Shown here: in pieces, positions 16,390-25,033 of the stretch | Position numbering within the stretch: the first letter of the stretch is position 1 | Layout of the letters: every line of letters starts with the position of its first letter | DNA from: Pseudomonas vranovensis DSM 16006 | Lineage (GTDB): Bacteria; Pseudomonadota; Gammaproteobacteria; Pseudomonadales; Pseudomonadaceae | DNA: 43,799 bases | Reading direction: 5' to 3' | Assembly (NCBI RefSeq): GCF_000425805.1 | Contig: NZ_AUED01000026.1 | Location: forward strand, 1-43,799 | The notes under the pieces: model-generated | Database searches by the model: none | Told to the model about the DNA's origin: nothing | The model's input: the letters and a program-made list of their open reading frames with translations, nothing else | Position numbers and translations under genes: made by a program

Positions 16390-17574
16390 ATGCAAGATGC
16401 CGTGATTGTCTCGACCGCCCGCACACCGATAGCCAAGGCCTTTCGCGGGGCCTTCAACGATTTCAAGTCGCCGTCGATGAGCGCCGTGGCCATTCGTGCC
16501 GCCGTGCAGCGGGTAGCGATCGAACCTGGGCAGATCGATGACCTGGTGATGGGCACCGCGATGCAAAGCGGAACTGCCTCCACCAACCTCGGGCGGCTGT
16601 CGGCATTGGCGGCGGGCCTGCCGTTGTCGGTCAGCGGCCAGACCATCGATCGTCAATGCGCCTCGGGGTTGATGGCCATCGCCATCGCCGCCAAACAGAT
16701 CATGGTCGATGGCATGCAAGTCGCCATCGGCGCAGGCCAGGAGCAGATCAGCCTGGTGCAGAACGCGCACATGAAGGCGGCAGGCACCGAGATGGACGAG
16801 ACCGTGATACGCATGGCCGAACACGCCTACATGCCGATGCTGCAGACGGCCGAGATCGTCGCCAAGCGCTACGGCATCAGCCGCGAAGCCCAGGACGCCT
16901 ATAGCCTGCAGTCCCAGCAGCGTACCGCTGCAGCCCAGGCGGCAGGGCTGTTCGCCGAAGAGATCGCGCCGGTGACAGTGCGCAAGAAAATCGTCGACAA
17001 GCACACCGGTGCCATCAGCCACGAAGAGGTCCAACTGGCCCGCGACGAAGGCAACCGTCCGCAGACTACCCTGGCCGACTTGCAGGCCCTGGCGCCAGTG
17101 CTCGAGGGCGGCTGCATCACGGCCGGCAACGCCAGCCAGTTGTCTGACGGTGCCAGTGCCAGCGTGCTGATGAGTGGCACCCTGGCCGCGCAACTGGGTA
17201 TCCAGCCGCTGGGCCTGTACCGCGGCATCACCGTGGCGGGCCTGGCACCGGAGGAGATGGGCATCGGCCCGGTGCTGGCGATCCCCAAGCTGCTGCGCCA
17301 GCACGGCCTGACGGTGGATGACATCGGCCTGTGGGAAATCAACGAAGCCTTCGCCTGCCAGGTGCTGTATTGCGCCCAGGCCATGGGCATCGACATGGCC
17401 CGGCTCAACGTCAACGGCGGTGCCATTTCCATTGGTCACCCGTACGGTATGAGTGGGGCGCGCATGGTCGGCCACGCCTTGCTCGAAGGCCGGCGCCGTG
17501 GGGTCAAGTACGTGGTGGTGAGCATGTGCGTGGGCGGCGGCATGGGTGCCGCCGGGCTGTTTGAAGTGCTCTAG
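16390..17574 (+). CDS. Thiolase (acetyl-CoA acyltransferase type), second copy
   Basis: A 394-residue thiolase. Cys90 in IDRQCASGLMAI is the nucleophile; His in GGAISIGHPYGMSG and Cys in VSMCVGGGMGAAG complete the site. CTGGAG precedes the ATG. It is a paralogue of the thiolase at 2713: both share TARTxxAKxFRGxFND, SLQSQQRTAAAQ and APEEMGIGPVLA. The gene ends only six bases from the convergent AraC gene, closing the island. Confidence 0.9.
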   Translation: MQDAVIVSTARTPIAKAFRGAFNDFKSPSMSAVAIRAAVQRVAIEPGQIDDLVMGTAMQSGTASTNLGRLSALAAGLPLSVSGQTIDRQCASGLMAIAIAAKQIMVDGMQVAIGAGQEQISLVQNAHMKAAGTEMDETVIRMAEHAYMPMLQTAEIVAKRYGISREAQDAYSLQSQQRTAAAQAAGLFAEEIAPVTVRKKIVDKHTGAISHEEVQLARDEGNRPQTTLADLQALAPVLEGGCITAGNASQLSDGASASVLMSGTLAAQLGIQPLGLYRGITVAGLAPEEMGIGPVLAIPKLLRQHGLTVDDIGLWEINEAFACQVLYCAQAMGIDMARLNVNGGAISIGHPYGMSGARMVGHALLEGRRRGVKYVVVSMCVGGGMGAAGLFEVL

Positions 17575-17580
17575 CGCCGC

Positions 17581-18600
17581 TCAGCGCGTCCGGTAGGTGC
17601 CGGGCGCGCAGTCGAACCAGCGCAGGCAGGCGCGGTGAAAGCTCTGCACGTCGCTGTAGCCGAGCTGGTCGGCAATCTGCACCCGTTCAAGGTCACTGCC
17701 GCGGAGCAAATCTTCGGCACGGTAGCGGCGGTACTCATCCACCAGCTCGGTAAAGCTCCAGCCCAGCGCCTTCAGGCGCCGGGCTGCAGTGCGTTCGAGC
17801 AGGTGCTGGCGCTGGCAGAAGCGTGTCCAGCGCTCGCTGTCGGCCAGGTGTACGGCGAGGTGATCGCAGGCAAGCTCCAGCAGGGTCGGGCGGCTGTTGT
17901 GCAAAGTTTGTTGCAGCAGATCCACCAGCATCTGTTCCAGGGCCTGGTTGCCAGGCGTCAAGGGCTGGCCGAACAACTGCGGGTTCAGCTCGATGCCGTG
18001 CTCGGCATGGCCCCAGCTCACGGGTGCTCGCCACGCCTGTGGGTGCGCGACCGTGTTGGCTGGCGGTGGGTGGGCCAGGCGGATGGCGACGATCGGGTCC
18101 TGCTCCACGCCACTGGCCAACAGCTTGCGCCGCAACATGCTGAGCAGGCTGGTGAGGATATAGTCGCTGATCGGCGCACTGGCTTTGAGGCTGCCGCAAT
18201 CGTGCAGGCGCAGGGTGATGCACTGGTCGCTACGGTCGATACTGGCGCGAAAGTGGCCGTTGAAGAATGGAAAGTATTCGACAAAGTAGTTGCAGGCACT
18301 GTCAAGCGAGGCAGCCGCATCGAACAGGTAGGTCAGGCCGTTGGTGGCCGTGGAGACAAAACGCCGGCCTGCCGCCAGGCCGATCAGCGGGTCGCCGGTA
18401 TGCGCCAGGGCCAGGGCCCAGAAGCGCCGTGACATCACCAGCGGCACGCGCAGAAAAGGCGTGCGCAACTCGAACAGGCTGCGGCGAAATATCGCTTCGA
18501 TCAGTTCCAGAGGCAGGCTCCGGGCCTGCAGCTCTTCGATGGCCGGCAACAGCGTGGGGGCGTAGAAGGCATTGGGCGGTGAGGCAGGGTGTCGAGTCAT
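17581..18600 (-). CDS. AraC-family regulator
   Basis: A 339-residue regulator with an N-terminal arabinose-binding-like sensing domain (about 20-200; LELIEAIFRRSLFELRTPFL) and a C-terminal AraC double helix-turn-helix (about 235-339; VQIADQLGYSDVQSFHRACL, then APGTYR). ATG 18600 overlaps the stop of the upstream LysR gene by four bases (ATGA), so the two regulators are made together. A longer frame reaches 18858 but lies over the LysR gene. Target genes are probably the neighbouring catabolic sets. Confidence 0.87.
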   Translation of the reverse strand: MTRHPASPPNAFYAPTLLPAIEELQARSLPLELIEAIFRRSLFELRTPFLRVPLVMSRRFWALALAHTGDPLIGLAAGRRFVSTATNGLTYLFDAAASLDSACNYFVEYFPFFNGHFRASIDRSDQCITLRLHDCGSLKASAPISDYILTSLLSMLRRKLLASGVEQDPIVAIRLAHPPPANTVAHPQAWRAPVSWGHAEHGIELNPQLFGQPLTPGNQALEQMLVDLLQQTLHNSRPTLLELACDHLAVHLADSERWTRFCQRQHLLERTAARRLKALGWSFTELVDEYRRYRAEDLLRGSDLERVQIADQLGYSDVQSFHRACLRWFDCAPGTYRTR

Positions 18601-19520
18601 GGATGGCTCGTGAGCAGTTGCTGGTCCACGCGCAGGATCGTGTCGATCATAGCGCGCGCCGCCGGTGTCAGGGAGTCGCCGGCGCGGCTGACGATGCCAT
18701 AGCGCAGCAGCAAGTCTTCCTCGCGGGTGTCCATGTCGGTAAAGCTCAGCAGTTTGATTTCGCCCGACGCCACCCACTCCGCCAGTGACTCTTCGGTGGC
18801 CAGGCCGACGGCGTCGGAGCGTGCTACCACCCGGCGGATGGCATCGAACTGGGCACACTCCACCGTGGTGACAAAGTCCTCGACACCCTGGGTGCGGGCG
18901 AGGATCTTGCGGATCATCGGCGGGATACGCGTACCGGCGACGGGGTAGTCGAGCAGGGCGCTGAGCGCGAGCGAGCCCAGGTCGGCCAGGGGGTGGCCGG
19001 CACGGCAGAAGAATCGACCGCGACGACGGCGTAGCAGTTGTACCTGGTAGCGTGGGTCGTCGACAAAGTAGCGCGAGTCGGCAACGAAGAATTCGATCTG
19101 CTGTTCCTTGAGCCAGATGCCCAGTTGCTCCCAGTCTGCCAGGTGAAAGCGCGTGCGGATCAACGGGTGATCGTTGATGAACTGAGCCAGGGCCTCGGGC
19201 ACCAGCAATTGGGCCGGGTAGGGGCCACTGCCAAAGCTCAGCTCACCGCCTTCAAGGCCGTTGTACTGCAGCAGTTCGCTGTGCAGGGTCTGGCTGCCAG
19301 CCAGCAGGCGTCGGGCGTGCTGCAGCACCAGTTGGCCTTGGCCCGTAAGGCGGAACTCGCGGCTGCCACGCTCGACCAGCGTGCAGTCAAGGTCGCGCTC
19401 CAGGGTCTGGATGCTGCGGCTGAAGGCCGGTTGGCTGAGATTGACGGCATCGGCGGCGCGCACGAAACCACGGTAATCGGCCAGGGCCACGAAGTGACGC
19501 AGTTGTCGAAGGTCCACCAT
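18597..19520 (-). CDS. LysR-type regulator
   Basis: A 307-residue LysR regulator, with the helix-turn-helix at 1-62 (MVDLRQLRHFVALADYRGFV, then NLSQPAFSRSIQTLE) and the substrate domain at 90-300. It is the first gene of a two-regulator operon, coupled to the AraC gene by an ATGA overlap. It is divergent from another AraC gene (19615) across 94 bases, where shared control is likely. I cannot name the effector. Confidence 0.88.
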   Translation of the reverse strand: MVDLRQLRHFVALADYRGFVRAADAVNLSQPAFSRSIQTLERDLDCTLVERGSREFRLTGQGQLVLQHARRLLAGSQTLHSELLQYNGLEGGELSFGSGPYPAQLLVPEALAQFINDHPLIRTRFHLADWEQLGIWLKEQQIEFFVADSRYFVDDPRYQVQLLRRRRGRFFCRAGHPLADLGSLALSALLDYPVAGTRIPPMIRKILARTQGVEDFVTTVECAQFDAIRRVVARSDAVGLATEESLAEWVASGEIKLLSFTDMDTREEDLLLRYGIVSRAGDSLTPAARAMIDTILRVDQQLLTSHP

Positions 19521-19571
19521 GCACCTCTTGCATGTTGCAGATACTTATTATGCATTTGATCGATAGGTTAG

Positions 19572-19591
19572 TGGCTGGCATAAGTCAAGGC
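19572..19591. promoter_or_regulatory. Short inverted repeat in divergent regulator promoter
   Basis: CTGGC and GCCAG flank ten bases between the LysR gene (start 19520) and the AraC gene (start 19615). It may be an operator for either regulator; support is weak because the arms are five bases. Confidence 0.25.
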
Positions 19592-19614
19592 CAGATTCAC
19601 TTTTGTGACATGCC

Positions 19615-20457
19615 ATGCTTGCTTGTGCCTTTGTCTCCAGTGCCTTTACCTACACCTTGGTTGCCCATGCCAAGGGCTTTGGCCTGCCTGTCGAACAGTT
19701 GTTGCAACGGGCCGGTATCGACCCTGCCTGGCTCAACGAAAATCGCCAGATACCGGCGTTGCAGGTCGAGCAATTGCTGCTTGAGTGCGAGGTCGCGGGT
19801 GCCGGTCCGACCTTTGGTTGTGAGCTGGTGCCTGGCATGGCCACCAGTTCCTTGCAAGGCCTGAATATTCTGCTGGACTCGGCCGCCACGGTGCGTGCCA
19901 GCCTCGAGTGCTTCATCCGTTACCTGCCGCGGGTGACCAACTGTGTGCTGGTCACCCTGGACGATTCGGACCCCGAGGCGGTACTGCATGTGCGCAAGTT
20001 CCAGCACCAACCCCATCACTACATGCTCGATGCCGCTGTGCTGAGTCTGGTGCGCAACATCGCCCGGCGTGCTGGCAGGCCCCCCGCGCAGATGTTCACC
20101 CAGGTCCGGTTGCTGGCGCAGCAAGCGGCGGGGGCGTGCTTGCGCGACTGGGGCGTGGACACCGCCGAGGGGCAATGGTTGAGCCTGCACCTGGCGCCCC
20201 GGGCGCTGGAGCTGCCGTTGCCCGGGGCGAATGCCTTTCTGCACCAGAGCATGTTGCGCCAGTGGCAAGGCGGGGCGTTCGACGATGGCCGCAAGGACAG
20301 CCTGCAACTGGCCCGGCACTGGCTGGCGGCGGGGGACCAGCCGATCGAGCGGATTGCCGAGCGCTTGGGGTATCGGCAGCCGAGCAACTTCATACGCGCC
20401 TTTCGCAAGCAGTTCGGGATTACACCCAAGCAATATCGCGTAGGCGCAGCCCGATAG
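19615..20457 (+). CDS. AraC-family regulator
   Basis: A 280-residue AraC regulator. The arabinose-binding-like region covers about 10-180 (GLPVEQLLQRAGIDPAWL), and the AraC helix-turn-helix is at the end (PIERIAERLGYRQPSNFIRA, then ITPKQYR). No clear ribosome binding site precedes ATG 19615, so the true start could be a nearby downstream GTG. It is divergent from the LysR-AraC operon, giving three regulators in 2.9 kb, next to the sulfatase and after the beta-oxidation genes. Confidence 0.85.
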   Translation: MLACAFVSSAFTYTLVAHAKGFGLPVEQLLQRAGIDPAWLNENRQIPALQVEQLLLECEVAGAGPTFGCELVPGMATSSLQGLNILLDSAATVRASLECFIRYLPRVTNCVLVTLDDSDPEAVLHVRKFQHQPHHYMLDAAVLSLVRNIARRAGRPPAQMFTQVRLLAQQAAGACLRDWGVDTAEGQWLSLHLAPRALELPLPGANAFLHQSMLRQWQGGAFDDGRKDSLQLARHWLAAGDQPIERIAERLGYRQPSNFIRAFRKQFGITPKQYRVGAAR

Positions 20458-20469
20458 ACCCGGTGGAGC

Positions 20470-20583
20470 AACTGTCTTGAGCCACGACCGCTACGCGGTC
20501 GATCGCAGGCTGGCGCCAGCGGCTACACCGGGTTCTGTAGCCGCTGCCGAGGCACGAGGCTGCGATCGGCTGCGCAGCAGTCG
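20470..20583. repeat. REP pair, left direct copy
   Basis: Two REP palindromes: CGACCGCTACGCGGTCGATC with GCCAGCGGCTAC, then GTAGCCGCTGCCGAGGCACG with GCGATCGGCTGCGCAGCAG. The whole stretch is repeated almost exactly at 21011-21127, so the block between them is framed by direct repeats. Confidence 0.85.
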
Positions 20584-20688
20584 CAACCCGGTCAGCAGAG
20601 TGACCTCGGCATTGTCAGGCCCAAAGGCGGTTCGCTCCCGCCGGCTTGGGCCGGTAGGGGTGGGCTTGCCCCGCGATTTGGCTGTGTG

Positions 20689-20990
20689 TGTTTATCCATT
20701 ATCTGGGGGGGTGCTGAGTCACCCTTGCGCCCTTACGGCGCCCTACTTTTTTTTTGGAAAAAGTAGGCAGAACCGCCTGCACCACTAGGTGCCCTACGCT
20801 GCGCTTCGGGTCCCCTCGCTCCGGTGTCGCTACGGGGCAATGCGAGCTACGCGTTGCAAGCCACTCTACGCTTCGCATCTTCGGCCAAGGCCGAAGGCGC
20901 TTCGCGCCAGCCCCTCCACGACACCTCCGCTCGGCCCTTCTGGTTAACGGGGCAGAAGATCAAGAGCACAATTCGCTGCGCTCTTGCTGT
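20689..20990. repeat. Long intergenic repeat, copy 2
   Basis: Second copy of the repeat seen at 847-1163, including its tail CACAATTCGCTGCGCTCTTG. The block 20584-21010 has no protein gene: frames here are uninterrupted repeat with no ribosome binding site. It shows a TTTTTTTTTGG/AAAAAGTAGG foldback near 20745-20768. Confidence 0.8.
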
Positions 20991-21010
20991 ACAGCGGTGT
21001 CCGTGTGAGT

Positions 21011-21127
21011 AACTGTCTTGAACCACGACCGCTACGCGGTCGATCGCAGGCTGGCGCCAGCGGCTACACCGGCAATTTGTAGCCGCTGCCGAGGAAACGA
21101 GGCTGCGATCGGCTGCGCAGCAGTCGC
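21011..21127. repeat. REP pair, right direct copy
   Basis: Near-identical copy of 20470-20583, ending 18 bases before the stop of the alkylsulfatase gene. The two copies frame the long intergenic repeat. Confidence 0.85.
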
Positions 21128-21145
21128 CATGTCCCGCAAGGGGTA

Positions 21146-23128
21146 TCAGGGGGTCACGATGTTGAACTGCGGGCTGAAGGTGTCCAGTGTCCCCAGCAAC
21201 TCGGCAAATTTCTGCCCGTTGCCTTCCAGTTTGATCAGGCCTTTTTGCATGGCTGTCGGGAAGTCCAGTTGCTTGAGGCTGATCTGTTCCAGGGTCGCCT
21301 TGCTCATGGTCAGGCCCGCATCGGCCTTGGGGTTGAGGCCTTCGCGATGGGTCAGGACGCCGTTGCGCAAGGTCAGGTTGAAGGCCTGGTCCGGTTCACT
21401 GAAGCGCCAGTTGAGGTTCATGTCGTGGCCCACGGCTTTGTCGACATCCACGCGCACGGCCATGAAGTCGAAGAACATCTGCGGGGTCAGCGCGCGCACC
21501 ATGTCCACTGAAACCGAGCTGCCCGGGTTTCTCGGAACGCCGTTACGCAGTTCCATGGCACCGGTCAGGTAGATGTTGCGCCAGTTGGCGTTCTCGCTCT
21601 GGTAGCCCAACTGGTCCAGGGCTTCGGCCTGGAGGGTACGGGCGCCGGCGTTCTCGGGCTCGGCAAACAGCAATTGGTTGCCCAGTTGCGCCGCCCATCG
21701 GTACTCGCCTTTGTCCATGGCAGCACGGATCTTGCCCAGTACGGCATCGGCGCCGCCGATGGCCTCGACGGTCAGGCGTGCGCTTTCCACCGGTGGCAGC
21801 GGGTTGAGGTTGGCCGGATTGCCGTCGTAGAAACCCATGTAGCGCTGGTACACGGCCCGTGAGTTGTGGCTGAGCGAGCCGTAGTAGCCCTGGGTATACC
21901 ATTTGTTCTGTAGCTCTCCCGGCAGCTTTTGCATGTTCTGGGCAATTTCCATGGGCGTCAGGCCCTGGTTGAGCAGGTGCAGGGTGCGGTCGTTGAGGAA
22001 GGCATACATGTCGCGCTGGTCGGCCAGCAGGGTACGGACCGATTCGGCGCCCCAGGTCGGCCAGTTGTGCTGGCCGAACAGCACGTCGGTCTTGTCGCCA
22101 TAGCGCCCGAGGCTGGCATCCAGGTACTGCGACCAGGCCTTGGCATCACGCACCTGGGCACCGCGCGGGGTGAGGATGTTGTGCATGGTCTGCGAGGCGT
22201 TTTCGGCAATGCCCAGGGCCTTGAACTTGGGCAGGTACAGGTTCATCTCCGACGGTGCTTCGGTACCAGGCGTGAGCTGGAACTCCAGGTCGATTCCGGC
22301 GATGCGGCGGGTCTCGTAAGGCTGGCTGATCAGGTCGGTGGGCGGGATCAGGGTGATGGTGCCGCTGATGGCCACGGCCTTGCCGATGGCTGCATCCACC
22401 TGGCCCTGTTCACCGCGCGGCAGGTACAGGCCGAACTGGTACTGGGCGCGGCGGCTCATGGCGTTGCCGGCGTAGACGTTCTCGCTCATCACGTGTTCCA
22501 TGAACCCGGAAGGCGCCAGTACCTTGACCTTGCCGGCCTTGACGTCGGCCTCGTCGATCACCCCGCGTACACCACCGAAATGGTCGGTGTGGGTGTGGCT
22601 GTAGATCACCGCCACCACCGGTTTGTGCGGGCGGTTCCGGTAGTAGAGGTCGAGGGCGGCGCGGGCGGTTTCAGCGGCGGTGAGCGGGTCGATGATGATC
22701 AGGCCATCGTCGCCTTCGATGATGGTCATGTTGGCCAGGTCCATGCCGCGCACCTGGTACAGGCCTGGTGTCACCTCGAACAGTCCGGCGTGGGTGTTGA
22801 GCTGGGCCAGGCGCCAGAGGCTGGGGTTGACGGTGGCGGGACTGTCTTTTTTGTTCAGGAATTCATAGCTCGCCAGGTTCCACACGGGCTTGCCCTGGGC
22901 GTCGAGCACCTGGCCTGTGAACGGTGCGACCAGCCCGCGGGTAACGGCGGCGTAGTCGGTATCGTTGCTGAACGGCCGCTGCTGGAGCACGGCGGCGTTG
23001 CTGCTGGTGGTCTGGGCGCTGGCCGGGCTTGGGTTGGCTTCAGGTGCGGCGTAGACAGCCTGGCTCAGGCAGGCGAGGGCAATCAGGGTCGCCAGGCGAG
23101 CTCGTGGGAACAGGGTGGAAAGGGGCAT
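21146..23128 (-). CDS. sdsA: Secreted SdsA-type alkylsulfatase
   Basis: A 660-residue metallo-beta-lactamase-fold alkyl sulfatase, close in length and motifs to P. aeruginosa SdsA1 (recalled). A Sec signal peptide (about 1-28, ending VYAAP) sends it to the periplasm or outside. The zinc site SHTHTDHFGG includes His178, His180, Asp182 and His183; a dimerisation domain and a C-terminal SCP2-like lipid-binding domain follow. It would split sulfate from alkyl sulfates such as dodecyl sulfate, giving a fatty alcohol. ATG is preceded by GGAG and an A-rich ACAATAAAA. Whether its alcohol product feeds the fatty-acid genes upstream is inference only. Confidence 0.9.
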   Translation of the reverse strand: MPLSTLFPRARLATLIALACLSQAVYAAPEANPSPASAQTTSSNAAVLQQRPFSNDTDYAAVTRGLVAPFTGQVLDAQGKPVWNLASYEFLNKKDSPATVNPSLWRLAQLNTHAGLFEVTPGLYQVRGMDLANMTIIEGDDGLIIIDPLTAAETARAALDLYYRNRPHKPVVAVIYSHTHTDHFGGVRGVIDEADVKAGKVKVLAPSGFMEHVMSENVYAGNAMSRRAQYQFGLYLPRGEQGQVDAAIGKAVAISGTITLIPPTDLISQPYETRRIAGIDLEFQLTPGTEAPSEMNLYLPKFKALGIAENASQTMHNILTPRGAQVRDAKAWSQYLDASLGRYGDKTDVLFGQHNWPTWGAESVRTLLADQRDMYAFLNDRTLHLLNQGLTPMEIAQNMQKLPGELQNKWYTQGYYGSLSHNSRAVYQRYMGFYDGNPANLNPLPPVESARLTVEAIGGADAVLGKIRAAMDKGEYRWAAQLGNQLLFAEPENAGARTLQAEALDQLGYQSENANWRNIYLTGAMELRNGVPRNPGSSVSVDMVRALTPQMFFDFMAVRVDVDKAVGHDMNLNWRFSEPDQAFNLTLRNGVLTHREGLNPKADAGLTMSKATLEQISLKQLDFPTAMQKGLIKLEGNGQKFAELLGTLDTFSPQFNIVTP

Positions 23129-23232
23129 GGTGTCTCCGTTTTATTGTCGTTATGGCACACCCGGCCGAGCTTAAGGCTCGGGTTTTGCGGCCCAGCAAGC
23201 CGCAGACGACAAAAAACATGCAGGCGCGTGGC

Positions 23233-24954
23233 TCAGTCGTGATTGACCACGCGGTTGCGGCCACTTTTCTTGGCCGTGTACAGGCGCCGGTCGGCGCTGG
23301 CGATCAGGTCTTCCAGGCCCTGGCAAGCATCGATGCGCAATTCGGCCACGCCAATGGACACCGTCAGGTGGATCTCCAGGGACGGCGCACTGGCCAGCAG
23401 GGTGCTGGCGTCTGGCACACACACCGACTGGGCGGTGGCGCTGCGCAGTTGTTCGGCCACTTGGGTGGCTTCTGCCAGGGACGTTTCGGGCATCACCACG
23501 CAGAACTCCTCGCCGCCGTAGCGCACCACCAGGTCCTTGTTGCGTACCAGGGCGCGCAGCAGGGTGGCCAGGTGCTTGATCACTTCGTCGCCGGCGCTGT
23601 GGCCCCAGCTGTCGTTGATGTTCTTGAAGTGGTCGATGTCGAGCATCCACAGGGCCACCGGTTGATTGTCCTGCAGGCGCTGGAGCAAACCGCCGAAGTC
23701 GGCCTGCAGGCGCCTGCGGTTGGCCAACTGGGTCAGGCTGTCGACCAGGCCTATCTCGCGCAGTTGCCGGTTCAGGCGCAACTGGCCCTTGAACAACCGG
23801 TCGACGATGTACAGGGTCAGCGCCATCAACAGGGCCAGCAGGGCCCACACACCGAGGAACAGGATGTCCATCTGGCCGTTGACCGCTGTGCGTAAATCGG
23901 CGGCGCTGATGTAGTTGACCAGCATCAGGTCGATGCCTTCGAGCTCACGGTATTGCAGGTAGCCCTGGTCGAGCTCCACTGTGCCGTGGTCGCGCTGGAA
24001 CAAGGTCGGCAACGCCAGGGGCCTGGGGCTGGCCGGCAGGGTTTTCAGCCAGTTGCCCTCATGGGGCGAGAAAACCTCGTCGCTGGAGGCGATCAGGTTG
24101 CCCTGGTTATCGATCAGGGCATGGTGTTCGTCTTCCTCGGTGGTCTGGTACAGGTACTCCTGCACCTTGTTCTGCGGCAGGTCGTAGATCAGTGCCCCGC
24201 GCATCACCGCGTTGAGGTACACCGGGGAGCTGAGCAGCAGGTGCGGGATCTTGCCGAAGTCGCCACCGGGCAAGGGGTAGAAGGTGATGTCCAGGTCTTC
24301 GGTGTAGGCACGCCCCAGGTGCATCAGCGGCGAGCTGGTGAACTTGCGCAGTACTGCTTCCAGTTGATCGTCTTCGACCCCGGGGTAGGCAATGACGATG
24401 CCGGAGGTGGTCAGGAACAGGATTCGCTCAAGGTTGCCGCCGCTCTGGAACTGCGCCGGCAGCACCTGGCTCATGGCCCGCGACAGGTGCAGGTCTTCGA
24501 CCAGTTGCTCGTGGTCGCGGCTCAGGCCATGAATGGTCGCTACCTGGGCATCGCCGATGGCGCGGATCGGTGCATCCGACTTGGGGACCGGCAAGCCCCA
24601 GACCGGCTGGTGGCTGTTGCGAATGGCCAGGTCGATTGCATCATTGCGGCGCATCGACGGCTGGTTCTGGGCCTCCACCAGCACGCGCTCGGCGATGCTG
24701 CGCAAAAACTGCAGCTGGCTCTTGCCGTGGTACACCACCGTTTCAATAGCCAGTGCCTGCAAATGCAGGTTGTGCTGGCGGTCTTCCAGTTCACGCTGGT
24801 GCAGCTGCCAGTACTGGCGCCCGGCAAGCACCAGGGTGATGACGAAGGCCGCCAGAAAACACAGGATTACCGTGCGCCGGGGACGTGCGCAGGCCAGGGG
24901 CAGGAACAGGCGGGAACGCGACGCGGTCGATGGCTTGGGCTGCATCGGGTACAT
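23233..24954 (-). CDS. Membrane diguanylate cyclase (GGDEF)
   Basis: A 573-residue inner-membrane protein. One helix lies at about 30-50, then a periplasmic sensing region (about 60-360; Cache-like by position, not verified), a second helix (about 365-387) and a cytoplasmic GGDEF domain (about 405-573). RYGGEEFCVVMPE carries the active GGEEF motif, so it should make cyclic di-GMP. No EAL domain is present. The start could also be ATG 24945. It is an isolated gene; linkage of c-di-GMP signalling to the alkylsulfatase or aromatic genes cannot be judged. Confidence 0.9.
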   Translation of the reverse strand: MYPMQPKPSTASRSRLFLPLACARPRRTVILCFLAAFVITLVLAGRQYWQLHQRELEDRQHNLHLQALAIETVVYHGKSQLQFLRSIAERVLVEAQNQPSMRRNDAIDLAIRNSHQPVWGLPVPKSDAPIRAIGDAQVATIHGLSRDHEQLVEDLHLSRAMSQVLPAQFQSGGNLERILFLTTSGIVIAYPGVEDDQLEAVLRKFTSSPLMHLGRAYTEDLDITFYPLPGGDFGKIPHLLLSSPVYLNAVMRGALIYDLPQNKVQEYLYQTTEEDEHHALIDNQGNLIASSDEVFSPHEGNWLKTLPASPRPLALPTLFQRDHGTVELDQGYLQYRELEGIDLMLVNYISAADLRTAVNGQMDILFLGVWALLALLMALTLYIVDRLFKGQLRLNRQLREIGLVDSLTQLANRRRLQADFGGLLQRLQDNQPVALWMLDIDHFKNINDSWGHSAGDEVIKHLATLLRALVRNKDLVVRYGGEEFCVVMPETSLAEATQVAEQLRSATAQSVCVPDASTLLASAPSLEIHLTVSIGVAELRIDACQGLEDLIASADRRLYTAKKSGRNRVVNHD

Positions 24955-25004
24955 CCACTGCTGAGGAAGCTGTGATTATAGATCGAAGCCGCCCACCTGC
25001 CGGG

Positions 25005-25029
25005 TGCCCCACAGCCAGGCTGTGGGGCA
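25005..25029 (-). terminator. Strong hairpin after aldehyde dehydrogenase gene
   Basis: TGCCCCACAGCC and GGCTGTGGGGCA form a perfect 12-base stem around one base, directly after the coniferyl-aldehyde-type dehydrogenase gene (stop at 25034). A T-run is missing on the minus strand, so termination efficiency is uncertain; it may serve as a message 3' stabiliser. Confidence 0.5.
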
Positions 25030-25033
25030 TGTC

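Noticed and set aside
1438..17574. Complete steroid degradation cluster
   Set aside because: KshA-like and IpdF-like genes are suggestive, but ring-A dehydrogenase, KshB reductase and meta-cleavage genes are missing.
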